Source of the DNA: Phymorhynchus buccinoides
Lineage: Eukaryota; Mollusca; Gastropoda; Neogastropoda; Raphitomidae
Assembly: GCA_017654935.2 (NCBI GenBank)
Contig: CM065694.1
Coordinates: 2,625,876 to 2,689,875, forward strand
Reading direction: 5' to 3'
DNA length: 64,000 nucleotides
Every line of letters begins with the position of its first letter. The first letter of the stretch is position 1. Below the pieces are notes generated by a model. The model was not told where the DNA came from and ran no database searches. It was given only the letters and a program-made list of their open reading frames with translations. The translations under genes and the position numbers were made by a program. This document shows, one piece after another, positions 1 to 10,202 of this stretch.

Positions 1-192
1 ACTATCTTTCGCCATTATTCTTGCTGTTTTAGGGCTTCAATTACCCAAAAAAGCTTCAGCATTACCCCTTTGAACCCTACTACAGGCCTTCTGCCGGCCC
101 CCAGACCCCCGCTTTCAAGCTTCTTAGTTCTGCGGCCCCAGACCCCCGCTTTTCAGCTTTTTATTGCTTTTCCAATTCCCATGCCTGGTTAT

Positions 193-306
193 AGTCTTAT
201 ACACAAAACTCAGATTTTGTTATTAAATGTTCTTACTATTAATTATTGTCAATCATATAGGCGCAGTGGTCTCAGTCTGGGGGGAAAGGTATCGCCTTAT
301 ACTTAG
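193..306 (+). repeat. Fragment of the TACCGTATTTT foldback MITE
   Basis: This stretch matches the inner part of the copies at 778-953 and 2181-2368: the run from ACACAAAA, CAGATTTTG, the T-rich block and GGTCTCAGTCTGG. It lacks clean ends. A possible right end, TATAGTCCGAAAATTATGG, appears at about 613-632, so a later insertion may separate the two parts. It is non-coding. Confidence 0.5.
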
Positions 307-777
307 GCACACACAAAAACATATGTTTGTTTCCGGTTTCCCGACCGACCCTATTTTTTTGCCACCGACCCTAAACTTTTTTTTGACGAATGGGAAAAAA
401 AGAAAAGAAAAAGAAAGTAAGCGAGCAAACAGAAACATAAAACATAAGTGCAAAAGTATACACTGTTTTGTTTTATTAAAATATATAAATACATTCACAC
501 ACATGGACCAAACACAAGTTAAAAAGAAGAAGCCTAGTAGTAGTAGTAGTACCTACCTACCCTATTTTTTCAAACTGATGAAACCCCAGACAGACTTCTT
601 TTTGATGGGCTTATAGTCCGAAAATTATGGTAAATCAAATGTGTTTTTTGTTTTGGGTGGTTTTTCAATTTTTGTTTTTGTTTGTTATTTCATCAGTGGG
701 GGGTTTTCTCCAAGCAAAATCAGACTGATAGTACTCAAGTAGTTTAATTAACAGAACAGATAATGTAAATTATGAGT

Positions 778-953
778 TACCGTATTTTACGGACTACCAA
801 GGCGCACCTGATTATAAGGCGCACCCCCCAACTTTCACACAAAATTCAGATTTTTGTTATTATAGTTTCTTACTATATTATCAGACACATTATAATGCGC
901 AGGGGTCTCAGACTAGGAAAAAAGTATGGCCTAATAGTCCGCAAAATACGGTA
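778..953 (+). mobile_element. Foldback MITE, TACCGTATTTT family, full copy
   Basis: The left end reads TACCGTATTTTACGGACTA and the right end is its imperfect reverse complement (TAGTCCGCAAAATACGGTA). Just inside are GGCGCACC and GGCGCAGG-like blocks. The element is about 176 bp, has no coding capacity and recurs several times in this window, so it is a dispersed non-autonomous DNA element. The superfamily was not determined. Confidence 0.75.
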
Positions 954-1092
954 TTCACTTATTGGTTTTACTGAATGTAAAATTTTATACTTACTAATAC
1001 TTGTCTCTATTTTGTCACCACACACTCTATGATACTCAAGGCTAAATAAGAATTTTTAGCCTTTCTTCAATCATAGGAAGGCCTAGTAACAT

Positions 1093-1370
1093 ACATGACG
1101 TAAACACGTAAACAACTTGTGATGCAATGTCGCCAATGATGGAAAAAAACCCACTTTCTATGACCAATAATGAAATTTAATGCAAGGATACCTTTTTTGT
1201 CATTATCTACAATATTGTTTTTGTTTTGGACAATCCAATCTTGTAGATCTTTATTTCATATTGGTCATAGTAAGTTTATTTGTCATCATTTTTACTTATA
1301 TTAAGTGATGTCACTGTCCATTGTCAATTTTATTATTGCATCACAAGTTGTTTGCGTCTTTACATCATGT
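1093..1370. mobile_element. Long imperfect foldback element
   Basis: The left arm (from 1093, ACATGACGTAAAC, then AACAACTTGTGATGCAATG) pairs with the right arm ending at 1370 (CATTGCATCACAAGTTGTTT region, then ATCATGT). A second inner block, CTATGACCAATA near 1162, pairs with TATTGGTCATAG near 1259. The roughly 280-bp structure folds on itself along most of its length and has no ORF, as expected for a MITE. Confidence 0.6.
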
Positions 1371-1395
1371 GTGTCACTATTTCATGTCTATGCTT

Positions 1396-1432
1396 AGCAC
1401 TGGACAACGGGTTGAACCCGAAACGTCGTGAT
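1396..1432 (+). other. Hairpin with hammerhead-like core boxes
   Basis: The sequence reads CTGGACAA, then the hairpin CGGGTT-GA-ACCCG, then AAACGTC. Hammerhead ribozymes carried by Penelope-like and related retroelements have CUGANGA, a stem, then GAAAC followed by a GUC cleavage triplet. Here the second box and the stem fit, but the first box is altered. It is best read as a degraded retroelement tail. No reverse transcriptase ORF lies nearby. Confidence 0.25.
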
Positions 1433-2180
1433 TTGTTTTGATCTGTGTTGTGACTCTTGTAACTGAACCCAGCAGTTGTCTTCGTTTCTTCAAATTATAT
1501 TTTTAGGATTTGTTTAAGTCAAGTTGTTAACTGGGCGGCCCTGGACCCCTGCCTTGCAGGATTTTTAAATTTTCCCAGGAGCACCCATGCAGTCAATTTC
1601 TTCAGTTTCTCCAGACCATGTTTCTTTGTTCCTAAACAAGGTTTTTATTAAAGATTTGAATTGTTACATTGTTTGTAATTGTAAAGATCTAAGCTAAAAT
1701 TAGTAAAATGACGTGACAAACTGTTAACATTTAAACATTTTTTTTTTTTTTTTTTATTATTAAATCATATAATGATAACAAAAATTATAATATGAGAGAT
1801 TTAACCCTTGTCAATTCACTGCCAGCCATATTTCAGCCAAAATGTTTCCATTAAATTTACCTGGGTAGAGAACAAAATCCATCTGCATGCAGTATTGGGG
1901 ATTCATTCTTCTGTGACATACATGTATATAAAATAAGGTCTATCTTTACTTCCCAAAACTAAGACAATAGGGTCTTTGGATAATATGAACCCCATTTGAT
2001 GCCTTTTAGTGATATAGGTGTTATAATCACTGTGGTGCTAAAATGAGACTGGCGGTGAAAGGGTTAAGATTCTATGTAATCTTTAAGAAACATTCATAGT
2101 TACAACTCATTCAAGCCAAACTACATGTACAGCCTGTAAGTGTAATAGTACAATAGTAAGTATTCCCTTTTGTTTTGATA

Positions 2181-2368
2181 CACCATATTTTACGGACTAC
2201 AAGGCGCACCTGATTATAAGGCGCACCACCCCAAATTTTACACAACAATCTGATTAAAAAAAAAAGAGTTTTTTTACTATATTATCAGTCACACTATGAG
2301 GCGCAGGGGTCTCAGTCTAGGAAAAAAAAGTATCGCCTTGGGGGGGGGATAGTCCGTAAAATATGGTA
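2181..2368 (+). mobile_element. Foldback MITE, TACCGTATTTT family
   Basis: A second well-preserved copy: left end ATTTTACGGACTACAAGGCG, right end AGTCCGTAAAATATGGTA, with the same GGCGCACC and GGCGCAGGGG blocks inside. A poly-G run at 2340-2348 has expanded in this copy. Confidence 0.75.
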
Positions 2369-2706
2369 ATATTACTATCAGAGTAGTTTTCAACTTTTTT
2401 AATAAAATGACCTGGAGCCTATTTGAGTGCAAGGTATGCTAATGAGGGGTCACCCTGTCCCACCGTTTTGGCTTTTTGCTATGTTTATTTGCAAAAATCG
2501 CTACTCAGTCAGTACTATGCTAATAAAGATTATCATTATTATGTTCTGAAACTTTGCCATTAGTTCTTTGTTATCAATTGATGCCTTAAAATATCAAATC
2601 TATGGGTTTTGCATTGTTCATTTTTATTTGTTTTTATAATATTGTTTCATTTAACCTGATACAGACGGGCTGATATGGAGTAGTTGCAGAGGGAAGCAAT
2701 CTGATA

Positions 2707-2885
2707 CAGTGGAACCTCCATGATAAGACCTTCAAAAATCATCCAAAATGAGGTCTTAGGTTATAAGACCCTCTTATAAGGGAGGTAATTTTAATACTTA
2801 GCAAAGAAGGGAAATGTCTCAGAGAAGTAGTTCTTATGTTGGAGGGAGTCTTATAATAGGAGGCCTTATAAGGGAGGTTCCACTG
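2707..2885. mobile_element. pogo/Tigger-like MITE with TA target duplication
   Basis: The ends are perfect inverted repeats, CAGTGGAACCTCC at the left and GGAGGTTCCACTG at the right, and each is flanked by TA (2705-2706 and 2886-2887). Inside, TTATAAGGGAGG-type blocks repeat in both orientations. CAGTGGAACCTCC-type ends with TA duplication are typical of the pogo group of Tc1/mariner elements. It is 179 bp and non-coding, so it needs a transposase from elsewhere. Confidence 0.75.
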
Positions 2886-3496
2886 TATATCGTATAGTGA
2901 CTGGAAGTGGAATGACTTTATACAATTGGTGTTAAGTAGTGTATAGTGAGTCACCGGAGACTTCTTACCACTGACCTACTATGAATTAATGCAGAATCAC
3001 AAACTTGCTGCAGCCGTGGTTAGAGATTGCAGCGAAAGGATATGGTCTAAATCTCTGTGATTGCAAATGCATACATTGAAAATACAATGAAACACATGTT
3101 ATAGACAGGGTTCATTCTTGGTGTCGGTCATCGGTCATTGACACATTTTATAAACCTTCGATTTTGACCGATAGTTTTAGCAGGCAGGCGGTCATCTGAC
3201 CGATTGATTTTTCGTCAAAGCAGTCAACAACTTCAAGGATTCTGTCGTCTGCTAAGCTTGAGTTCTGCCGCGGCCTCGGACCATAAACAGAACTAAAAAG
3301 TTGTATCTGGCGAAACGAATGCCGAAACGAAGAAATGGCGGCATTGCGCATTCGGTAAAGCTTTTCCTATCCAACTTTTTGAAGACCAGATAAAGTTCCA
3401 GCGTGACCTAGTCTTCTAGGCCTAGTGCTAAACGAAATCGTTCTTCTTAAGATCGTTTATCGGCCTTTTGACAACAAAACATGTTTAAAACCAGCC

Positions 3497-3766
3497 ATGC
3501 CTCCCCAAAAGAAGCCACGAGTAGGAAAGGGGCAGAAGAATCTGTTTGCTAGTTTCGGACTCGCTCAGACATCGTCTGCAACTTGTAGGATCGTTGGAAT
3601 TAGGTCAAGCCACCCCAACTTTTCCACATCAAAACTCCGAACCTGGTTTTCGCTTCGTGCCACAGCGGTCAGTCTGTTTGCTTTGGTTTTCCTGGTTGTC
3701 AGTCTTGTTTCTGACCATCCAGGGTTTTCCTTTCTAAGCAACACATGTCCGGTCATTCCAGAATGA
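3497..3766 (+). pseudogene. Short ORF inside the hAT-like element, possible transposase N-terminal remnant
   Basis: The ATG at 3497 opens an 89-codon frame. It begins with a basic, proline-rich stretch followed by GQKNLFASFG, which resembles the lysine-rich lead and short aromatic motif at the start of some hAT-family proteins. After about 25 residues the sequence shows no recognisable domain: there is no BED finger and no catalytic region. It may be a truncated first coding segment left in a deleted element, or chance. The assignment rests mainly on its position between hAT-like ends. Confidence 0.2.
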
Positions 3767-4246
3767 TCTTTGTTTACATCTGAATGCTTGTTCGCGATAG
3801 CGAAGCACTTCAAGTTTTTGGTCTGATTTCTTCGTTGACCAAATCTGAACGGTAAAGTTAGACACAGGAAAAAGCAGCAGCACCAAGCCATTCTTTTAGA
3901 GATGTGAATGGCATCATCTCAAAAACATAAGCTACTGCATTAATATGCAAGTGTGTGTGTACGCTTGTGTGTCTGTCTGCCTGTCTGTCCTCTGTCATGC
4001 CTGGTCTCCATATCTCGGTCTCCCCCCCCCCCCCCCCCCCTCTCTCTCTCTAGTCAGCCTATTCCAGGGGTTATGCGCATGTGTTTGCCTGTGTGTTCAC
4101 TTTGCATAAACACTATGAATGAGAATGAGATTACATAAAAAAGCAGGATCATAGGGTTAAATTGTGAGCAGGAATATTAGTTTCCTTCAACTTTATTTTT
4201 CACATTAAACTATGAAATGACAAGGTACATTTTACACTGTGTGTGA

Positions 4247-4253
<7 letters not shown>

Positions 4254-4292
<39 letters not shown>
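4254..4292 (+). repeat. (GA)n microsatellite
   Basis: About 19 uninterrupted GA units near the right end of the hAT-like element. Confidence 0.95.
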
Positions 4293-4294
<2 letters not shown>

Positions 4295-4514
4295 CTAGGA
4301 AGATAAAAAATCAAAACAATCTGATGAAAACCTTCGCTAACCTTCATGAACACGATATGTACCGAGGTAAATCTGTGACCTATTGTTTTGGGAAAATGAC
4401 ATTGATTTTTCTGCCAACCGGTCAAATGACCTATGATGTCCTGTGGCAAGAATGAACCCTGTATAGACTTGGTATCTGATTCTCTACACAGACAGTGAAA
4501 TACAAGCAAAACAT

Positions 4515-4556
4515 GCACACACACAGTGACACACACACACGCACACGCACACACGC

Positions 4557-4605
<49 letters not shown>
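4515..4605 (+). repeat. (AC)n microsatellite
   Basis: An impure ACAC/GCAC tract just right of the hAT-like element. Confidence 0.95.
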
Positions 4606-4606
<1 letters not shown>

Positions 4607-4890
4607 TAATAATGTATGCTTAAATCTTTTATTTTGAGTGCATTACTGTTCAGCACACGCAGTACTTTGCATGTTGTTAAAATAGTTTTAGAATTAATGA
4701 AATGCACAATAAAAACGTGTTTAAAAAAAAAAATCTTGTTTAAGAATTAGGCATTGGTTCAAACTGAAAGAAATCAGGCTCAGGAAAGTATTCATGTTTA
4801 CAGCCTCATATGAGTCATAACAAAAAAGAACACATTTCCCCACTCTCTTTTTCCTCATTTCCCCCTTTATGTTCTCCTCCCTTCTGTTTC

Positions 4891-4891
<1 letters not shown>

Positions 4892-4928
<37 letters not shown>

Positions 4929-4950
4929 CTGTGTGTGTGTGTGTGTGTAC
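4892..4950 (+). repeat. (GT)n microsatellite
   Basis: A GT tract with one ACCT interruption, inside a longer T/C-rich stretch. Confidence 0.95.
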
Positions 4951-5048
4951 TTCCTCTTTGTTTTTCTTTGTTTTTTTGTCCGCCTTCATTTTTCTTTGTT
5001 TCTTTGTTAGAGTTTGTACATGCGATATGATCACTTGTGACTTGTTTG

Positions 5049-5247
5049 TACTGTATTTTCTTTTTATAAGGCGCACCCCCCAAATTTTAAACAAAATTCT
5101 GATTTTGTTATTATAGTTTTTTATACTATTTAATTTTATTACTCATGCTATAACAGTATAAGTATACTATAACTATAAAACAAAATAAAAAGGCGGAGGG
5201 CTTTCAATCTGGGAAAAAAGTATTTCCTTATGGTCCGTAAAATATTA
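5049..5247 (+). mobile_element. Foldback MITE, TACCGTATTTT family, diverged copy
   Basis: The left end TACTGTATTTTC, the block TATAAGGCGCACCCCCCAAA and the right end TGGTCCGTAAAATATTA match the other copies. The middle has an extra A/T-rich insertion around 5125-5185. Confidence 0.65.
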
Positions 5248-5269
5248 TACACATTTAGTCTATCTCGTC

Positions 5270-5790
5270 TCATACTCTCTCTCTCTCTCCTCCTCTCTCT
5301 CTCTCTCTCTCTCGCTCTCTTTCTCTCTCTCTCTCTCTCTCATCATCTCATACCGTCGGTTGTCTTCTCCTCCATTTCTCACTTCTCTCCGCTCTCTCCT
5401 CTCTCTGCTCATCTCTACGTCTTCGTCTCTCTCTCTCACGTCTCTTCGCTCATTCTCCTCCCTTTCTTTTCTCTCTTCTCTCATCTCTCTCCTTCTGACT
5501 CGTTCCTCTCTCTCCTCCCTCTCCCCTCTTTCTCTCTTCTCTCTACTCTTTCTTCTCCTTTCGTCTCTTTTCTCTCTCTCTCTCCTCTGTACTCCGTCCT
5601 ACTTCCTCCCTCTGCTCTCCTCTCTCGTCTCTCCCCTCTCGCTCTCTCTCTTCTCTTCTCTCTCTCTTCTCTCTCTCTCTCCATCTCTCTCTCCATCTCT
5701 TTCTCTCTGTTACCTCTCTCTCTCTCTCTTCTCTCTTTCTCCCCTTCCCCCTCTCTCTCTCCCTCCCCCCCCCGCTCTCTCTCGCTCATG
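5270..5790 (+). repeat. 500-bp pyrimidine-rich (CT) tract
   Basis: The plus strand is almost only C and T, with imperfect TCTCTC runs and scattered single substitutions. Long open frames on both strands (Ser/Leu-rich on plus, Arg/Glu-rich on minus) come only from the biased composition and are not genes. Confidence 0.9.
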
Positions 5791-8084
5791 TGGGCTCTTT
5801 TCGGCTTTGTGTGTGTTTTGATGCAGTTTTTTTCTTTGTCTTGTCTGTCCTTAGTATCTCTGGCCTTTACATATATCAATAGATCTCCTGACCTCGTTAC
5901 AGGGATATGTACATAACTATATTTTAACGGACTGATAAAGTGCGGATACCACCATTTTCCCCGAGTTAGCAGATCCTCTGCACCTTTATAAATGTGACTG
6001 ATAATTAGCAGTCAGGCAAATAGTTAGTAAACAACAATCTGATATTTTTGAGTCAAATTGAGGGGGTGGGCGGCCTTAATAACAGTACCGTAACTATGCA
6101 ACATGGGTTTTTGGTCTATTAATGAACCAATGGATCCTTGGGAGAAGGATATCGGACAATGATCCTCTTTTTAGAATACACCCGCTAGTATATGAGCTTC
6201 CTTCGAAGCACTGTTTAAACAGCACTTGACTGAAACTAAGAGAATTCACTTGATGAAGGCCTAGTGCATTTGTAAGCGGTGGCGCAAGTGATATACACGG
6301 GGGCATAGAGAGTGTGCTAGTAGCTGATATGAGCTTTCTTTAGAAACAAAGCACCGCCAATAGGCCACTATCGTTTCATTCTGTCAGGCAGAAGGATCCT
6401 GTCTACGATTAAGGAAGATGCTGTTGCCACTTTGAAGAGCACTTGCTGTAACAGAAAAATAGCCAGTGTGCTGTCTAGTATTACGGGCTCAAGAGGCGAA
6501 GATGTAGTTAAGGAGCGTGTCATTTTTAGAAACGGCGTTAGCTGAGGCAAGCTTTTTTTAAATTTTGTTAGCCTGGCCATCTGGGGCTTGTATTTTTTTT
6601 GGGGTTGATGTGTGTTGTCTTTGTAAGTTTGTTTGAGTTAAATAAATTGTATATCACTATTTATACATTGTGTATTTCATATATTTGTAACTGTGTGTAG
6701 TGTTTGTGTTACTAAACACTTACGGTGTATGTGTGTGTGTGTGTGTCTTTCATTTTAGCGTCTTATCCACTTCTCGTGATGTTAGACATTTGTTATGTGT
6801 GTACCGGTGTGTGTGTATGTAAAAATATGTGTGTGATGTGTGTGTCATGTGTGTGTTCAAAATGTCTAAGTAAAAATACTTTATTATTTTTGAATCGTTT
6901 ATCTTGTGTGTTGTGTTATGCGTGTTTGCATAAGCTTTCCTTAGATTTGTAAATTAAGTGCAGCTTGTATGACCAAAAAACAATCTCTTTACTCGGGCGC
7001 TTAGGTGCGGATAATACACATTTGTTTTTGTCTAAGAGTTTGCAAGACTGTTTATGGAGTTAGAAAAAGATATATATGATATTTAAATGCTCAGAATGTC
7101 TGGGCTTTGTTGTCATCCTCTCTTGAACTGTGATAGCGCTGTAGCATCCCCTTCTCTTCTCTTTCTGTGTTGTTTTAAAAAACTGACTTGCATAGTATGT
7201 GGTATGATGGTTTAGCTTTCACTTCATATGCATATAGCCTATAGGACAAGTGAATACATTCTATTAACCGAAGGAACAGTAAACAAAGGAGTAATTATTA
7301 TTATTAGTAATCAAACATTACTTTGACGAAATTATTTATTAAATGCCCTAGATTATAGAAATTAATGACTAAATTAGTCGTTTTTAATGTGATTGGGTAT
7401 GTGAGTGCATAGTCATTGGGCTTGTTGTCCTAACCCCCCACCCCTCAGGAGGGTTATTTTATAATTATATTTTGTCACTGGAACGTTAAAATGAGGGGCA
7501 TCCTATGTCGCCGGAATCCTTCCACTTAGTCGTCCCTATAAACTGAGGAAGAATCAAAATTTTGTGAGGAGGCAAAATCATTTTGTCTTGTGAGTTCTTA
7601 ACGCTTACTATTAAACACAGGACGTGACCCAAAACCCACAAGCGTCATTGTTCAAATTTTGCATGGTGCTGTTGGTACTGAATGGCGTCATGAGAAGTAT
7701 GTTGAATATAGAAGGGCATGATGGCACGCAAAAGCAACAAAAGACGACCGCACTAAATATCCGTATTCAAAGAATTTTGTTGGATCATCATAAAATATAG
7801 ATAATATATTTCATGATGTACATGACATTGCGATGTTTTCCTTCTGGAAATAAGAATCCTGTCGTGGCCTGGTTTTTTAGAGCAGTTTGTCCGTATGAGG
7901 AGAAAACTGCAACATGGGGGTTAGTCAGGTTCCTTTGCAGCGGCACACTCAGACACTGTGGTTGTTTAATGTTATTGGCTTTCAGATTTGGTGGGCTTGG
8001 GCACCGAACGACACCCAACGTGTCCATCCCGCAGGCTAGCGGGTACCTTCTGATATGAGCGAACGCTAGCACAACAAACTGGGG
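5791..8084. other. Non-coding stretch, no gene seen
   Basis: AT-rich single-copy DNA with a few GTGT runs near 6725-6860. Around 7790-8070 both strands are open for about 80 codons, but neither reading shows a known motif or good splice sites, so no gene is called. Confidence 0.6.
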
Positions 8085-8760
8085 TGGTGTTCTAGCAGTC
8101 CGCTCATCACCACCACAACCTCATTCCAGCTGACTGGGCTAATAGAGGTCTAGTGTGTGTGTGTGTGTGTGATAGAACTCTCAGTCACATGGTTCTAGTA
8201 CTGTGTGGTGGTGTAGCAAGTCGTGCCTCATTACCATCCTACAAACCTCATGCAACTTATGGCAAGTGAGCGTCAGTTTGTGTGTGTGTTGTGATAGATG
8301 CGATTAAAACTCAGTGCAGCAGGGTCAACTAGTGGTGGTGTACAAGTCCCTCATCACGCATCCACAACCTTATGCAACTATGGGCAATGAGGGTCAGTGT
8401 GTGTGTGTGTATAGAGGCGAGACGGCAGGCACCGGTAGGCAACTGGGTGGTGGTGTACAAGTCCTCTTCCATCATCACTGCTAAGGCCATTACGACCATT
8501 CCAAACCTCATCAACTACGGCTAAAATAAGGTCGATTTGTGTGTGTGTGATAGAGGCGGAACGGCAGGGGGTCACGAGCTACTGGGTGGTGGTGCTACAG
8601 TACTAAAGTCGCCTGATCAAGCGCATTTCACAACCATCATCAACTACGGCACCTGAGGTTCAGTGTGTGTGTGGTGTGATAGAGCAGAACGCAGCACTAT
8701 CAACTGGGTGGTGTGTAATTCTAGAGTCCCTCTCACAAGCCACACCTCATCATACTACGC
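8085..8760 (+). repeat. Tandem array, about 125-bp unit, five copies
   Basis: Each unit has GTGTGTGTGATAGAG, then an ACTGGGTGGTGGTGTA-like block, then a CATCAACTACGGC-like block. The GTGT block recurs near 8152, 8282, 8398, 8538 and 8664. Copies differ by many single-base insertions and deletions. Confidence 0.8.
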
Positions 8761-8863
8761 AGAATGTAGGTAAGACAATTCAGAATGTAATACGATGCAT
8801 CTGCTGTTTGCACAGCGTCTGGTGTGTAACACAATCTGAAACAAAGAGGGAAAAGTCTCTTTC

Positions 8864-8984
8864 TAATTAACTTCCCCTCCACCAAAATTGATTATGATGT
8901 CCAATGCACATTGTCTCACTTTTGGTTGCTGACCCAGCGCATTGTCTAGGTATGATTAGTCTTTGAGTGGAGGGGAGTTAATTA
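8864..8984. mobile_element. Small foldback element with 17-18-bp inverted ends
   Basis: TAATTAACTTCCCCTCCAC at the left pairs with GTGGAGGGGAGTTAATTA at the right. The interior of about 80 bp is unique and non-coding. The ends resemble those of a short MITE; the target duplication is unclear. Confidence 0.55.
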
Positions 8985-10200
8985 TGTTAGAGTATTCCCG
9001 CCTTCGTTCAGTGTCGCTGTAGTTGAGAAAAATCTAGTGAACGTATGGATCGCCTCGCTCTCTTGGCCTCACTTATTTCATTCTCTGGTGTTAATTCATT
9101 TTTATCGTATGCTTACGCATTCTGTCATTGTCTGGTAGCAATTGTCTTTTCAAGAGCATATGCATTCTGATTCGTGGATTGCATTTGGGGGGGAAGTGAA
9201 TATTGATGCCTGAATTGTGATAGGAGTTTAGGACAAATGTCCTGAAACATATCAATCAAATAAAATGTCGGGCTGTCCCCCCCCACCCCCACGCTCAAAA
9301 AAAGTTGCAGATAATCAATAGGACAAAAGTCTGGGCATGTAGTGTTAAAGTTCCAATAAGACATTTGTCCTGACAGGGAGTGAATCACAATAGGAGCATT
9401 TTTGAAGTTTTAATAGGGAAGGACTATGTAAGTTGGTTTTTTGATGTCCATGGTACGCTTTGGACATCCGGGGCATGTCAGCATTGGTGACGAGTATGCG
9501 ATAATTATAGTGGTTGTTCTTGTATTTAGCTTTGTTTTCATATCATATATTTAGTGCACATGACACTAAAGAAAAATCTTGATAGAATATGACTGGTAAT
9601 CAGCAGTCTTTTTCCGATTAAATAGTAAGGGAGAAACTGTACCTGGGCATCAGGAATTGCAGAGGGGTTCGCATTTAAGAGGATGTGAAGTATTTCTATC
9701 TGGCAGAGGATTTTTTTGTGGGTGCAAAGGATTTTGCCATTGTTTCTGATGGTAGATCGTGAGTGTCATGATAACATTTTAAAGTAATTCCTCTGATGAA
9801 TTATTCCTATAAAAAATATTTTTGGGGAGTGGTGTTCATGTGTTGGAACTGATTTTGGCGTTCGCTATCTGCTGGCTATGTTCGCCCTTGATTGCGCCCC
9901 TTTTCTGTGGTTTTCAGAGGATTGGGTACTATTGACATTTCTGATAGCCTGAAACAACACACAGGCTAACAACCAAAAAGAATTAGCAAAAATTGAGGCT
10001 TTGTAAGTGCATTGTTGAAAGTGGTTAAGATGTGGCTGATGCATAGTGTGATTGTTTCACTCAGTCAAGTTATAACATGGCCCGCAAGAAAACTCAAATC
10101 ATTAATCATCTTAAGCAGTTGTAGTTAGAGGGCAGGCATATATATATATAATATTTTTTTATATCATCCTCAGCATTTCTGTTGCTGGTCCTTTTTTTCC
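8985..10200. other. Non-coding stretch, no gene seen
   Basis: Mixed single-copy sequence with a short (AT)n run near 10140. No frame with convincing splice sites or motifs was seen. Confidence 0.55.
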
Positions 10201-10202
10201 CT

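Larger units (their letters stand above)
3107..4460. mobile_element. hAT-like DNA transposon, internally decayed
   Basis: The terminal inverted repeats are AGGGTTCATTCTTG (3107) and CAAGAATGAACCCT (ending 4460). Eight-base flanks are ttatagac (3099-3106) and gtatagac (4461-4468), a 7/8 match; an 8-bp duplication is the rule for hAT elements. GGTCATCGGTCA-like blocks near the left end reappear inverted near the right end. The interior holds a short ORF starting MPPQKKPR and two microsatellites, but no full transposase, so it is non-autonomous or badly decayed. Confidence 0.55.

Noticed and set aside
5230..5916. Ser/Leu-rich 228-codon frame and Arg/Glu-rich antisense frames
   Set aside because: They follow only from the (CT)n-rich composition and have no domain.
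7788..8072. 94-codon minus frame and 81-codon plus frame over the same bases
   Set aside because: No motif, no splice signals and sequence-quality doubts; not enough to call a gene.
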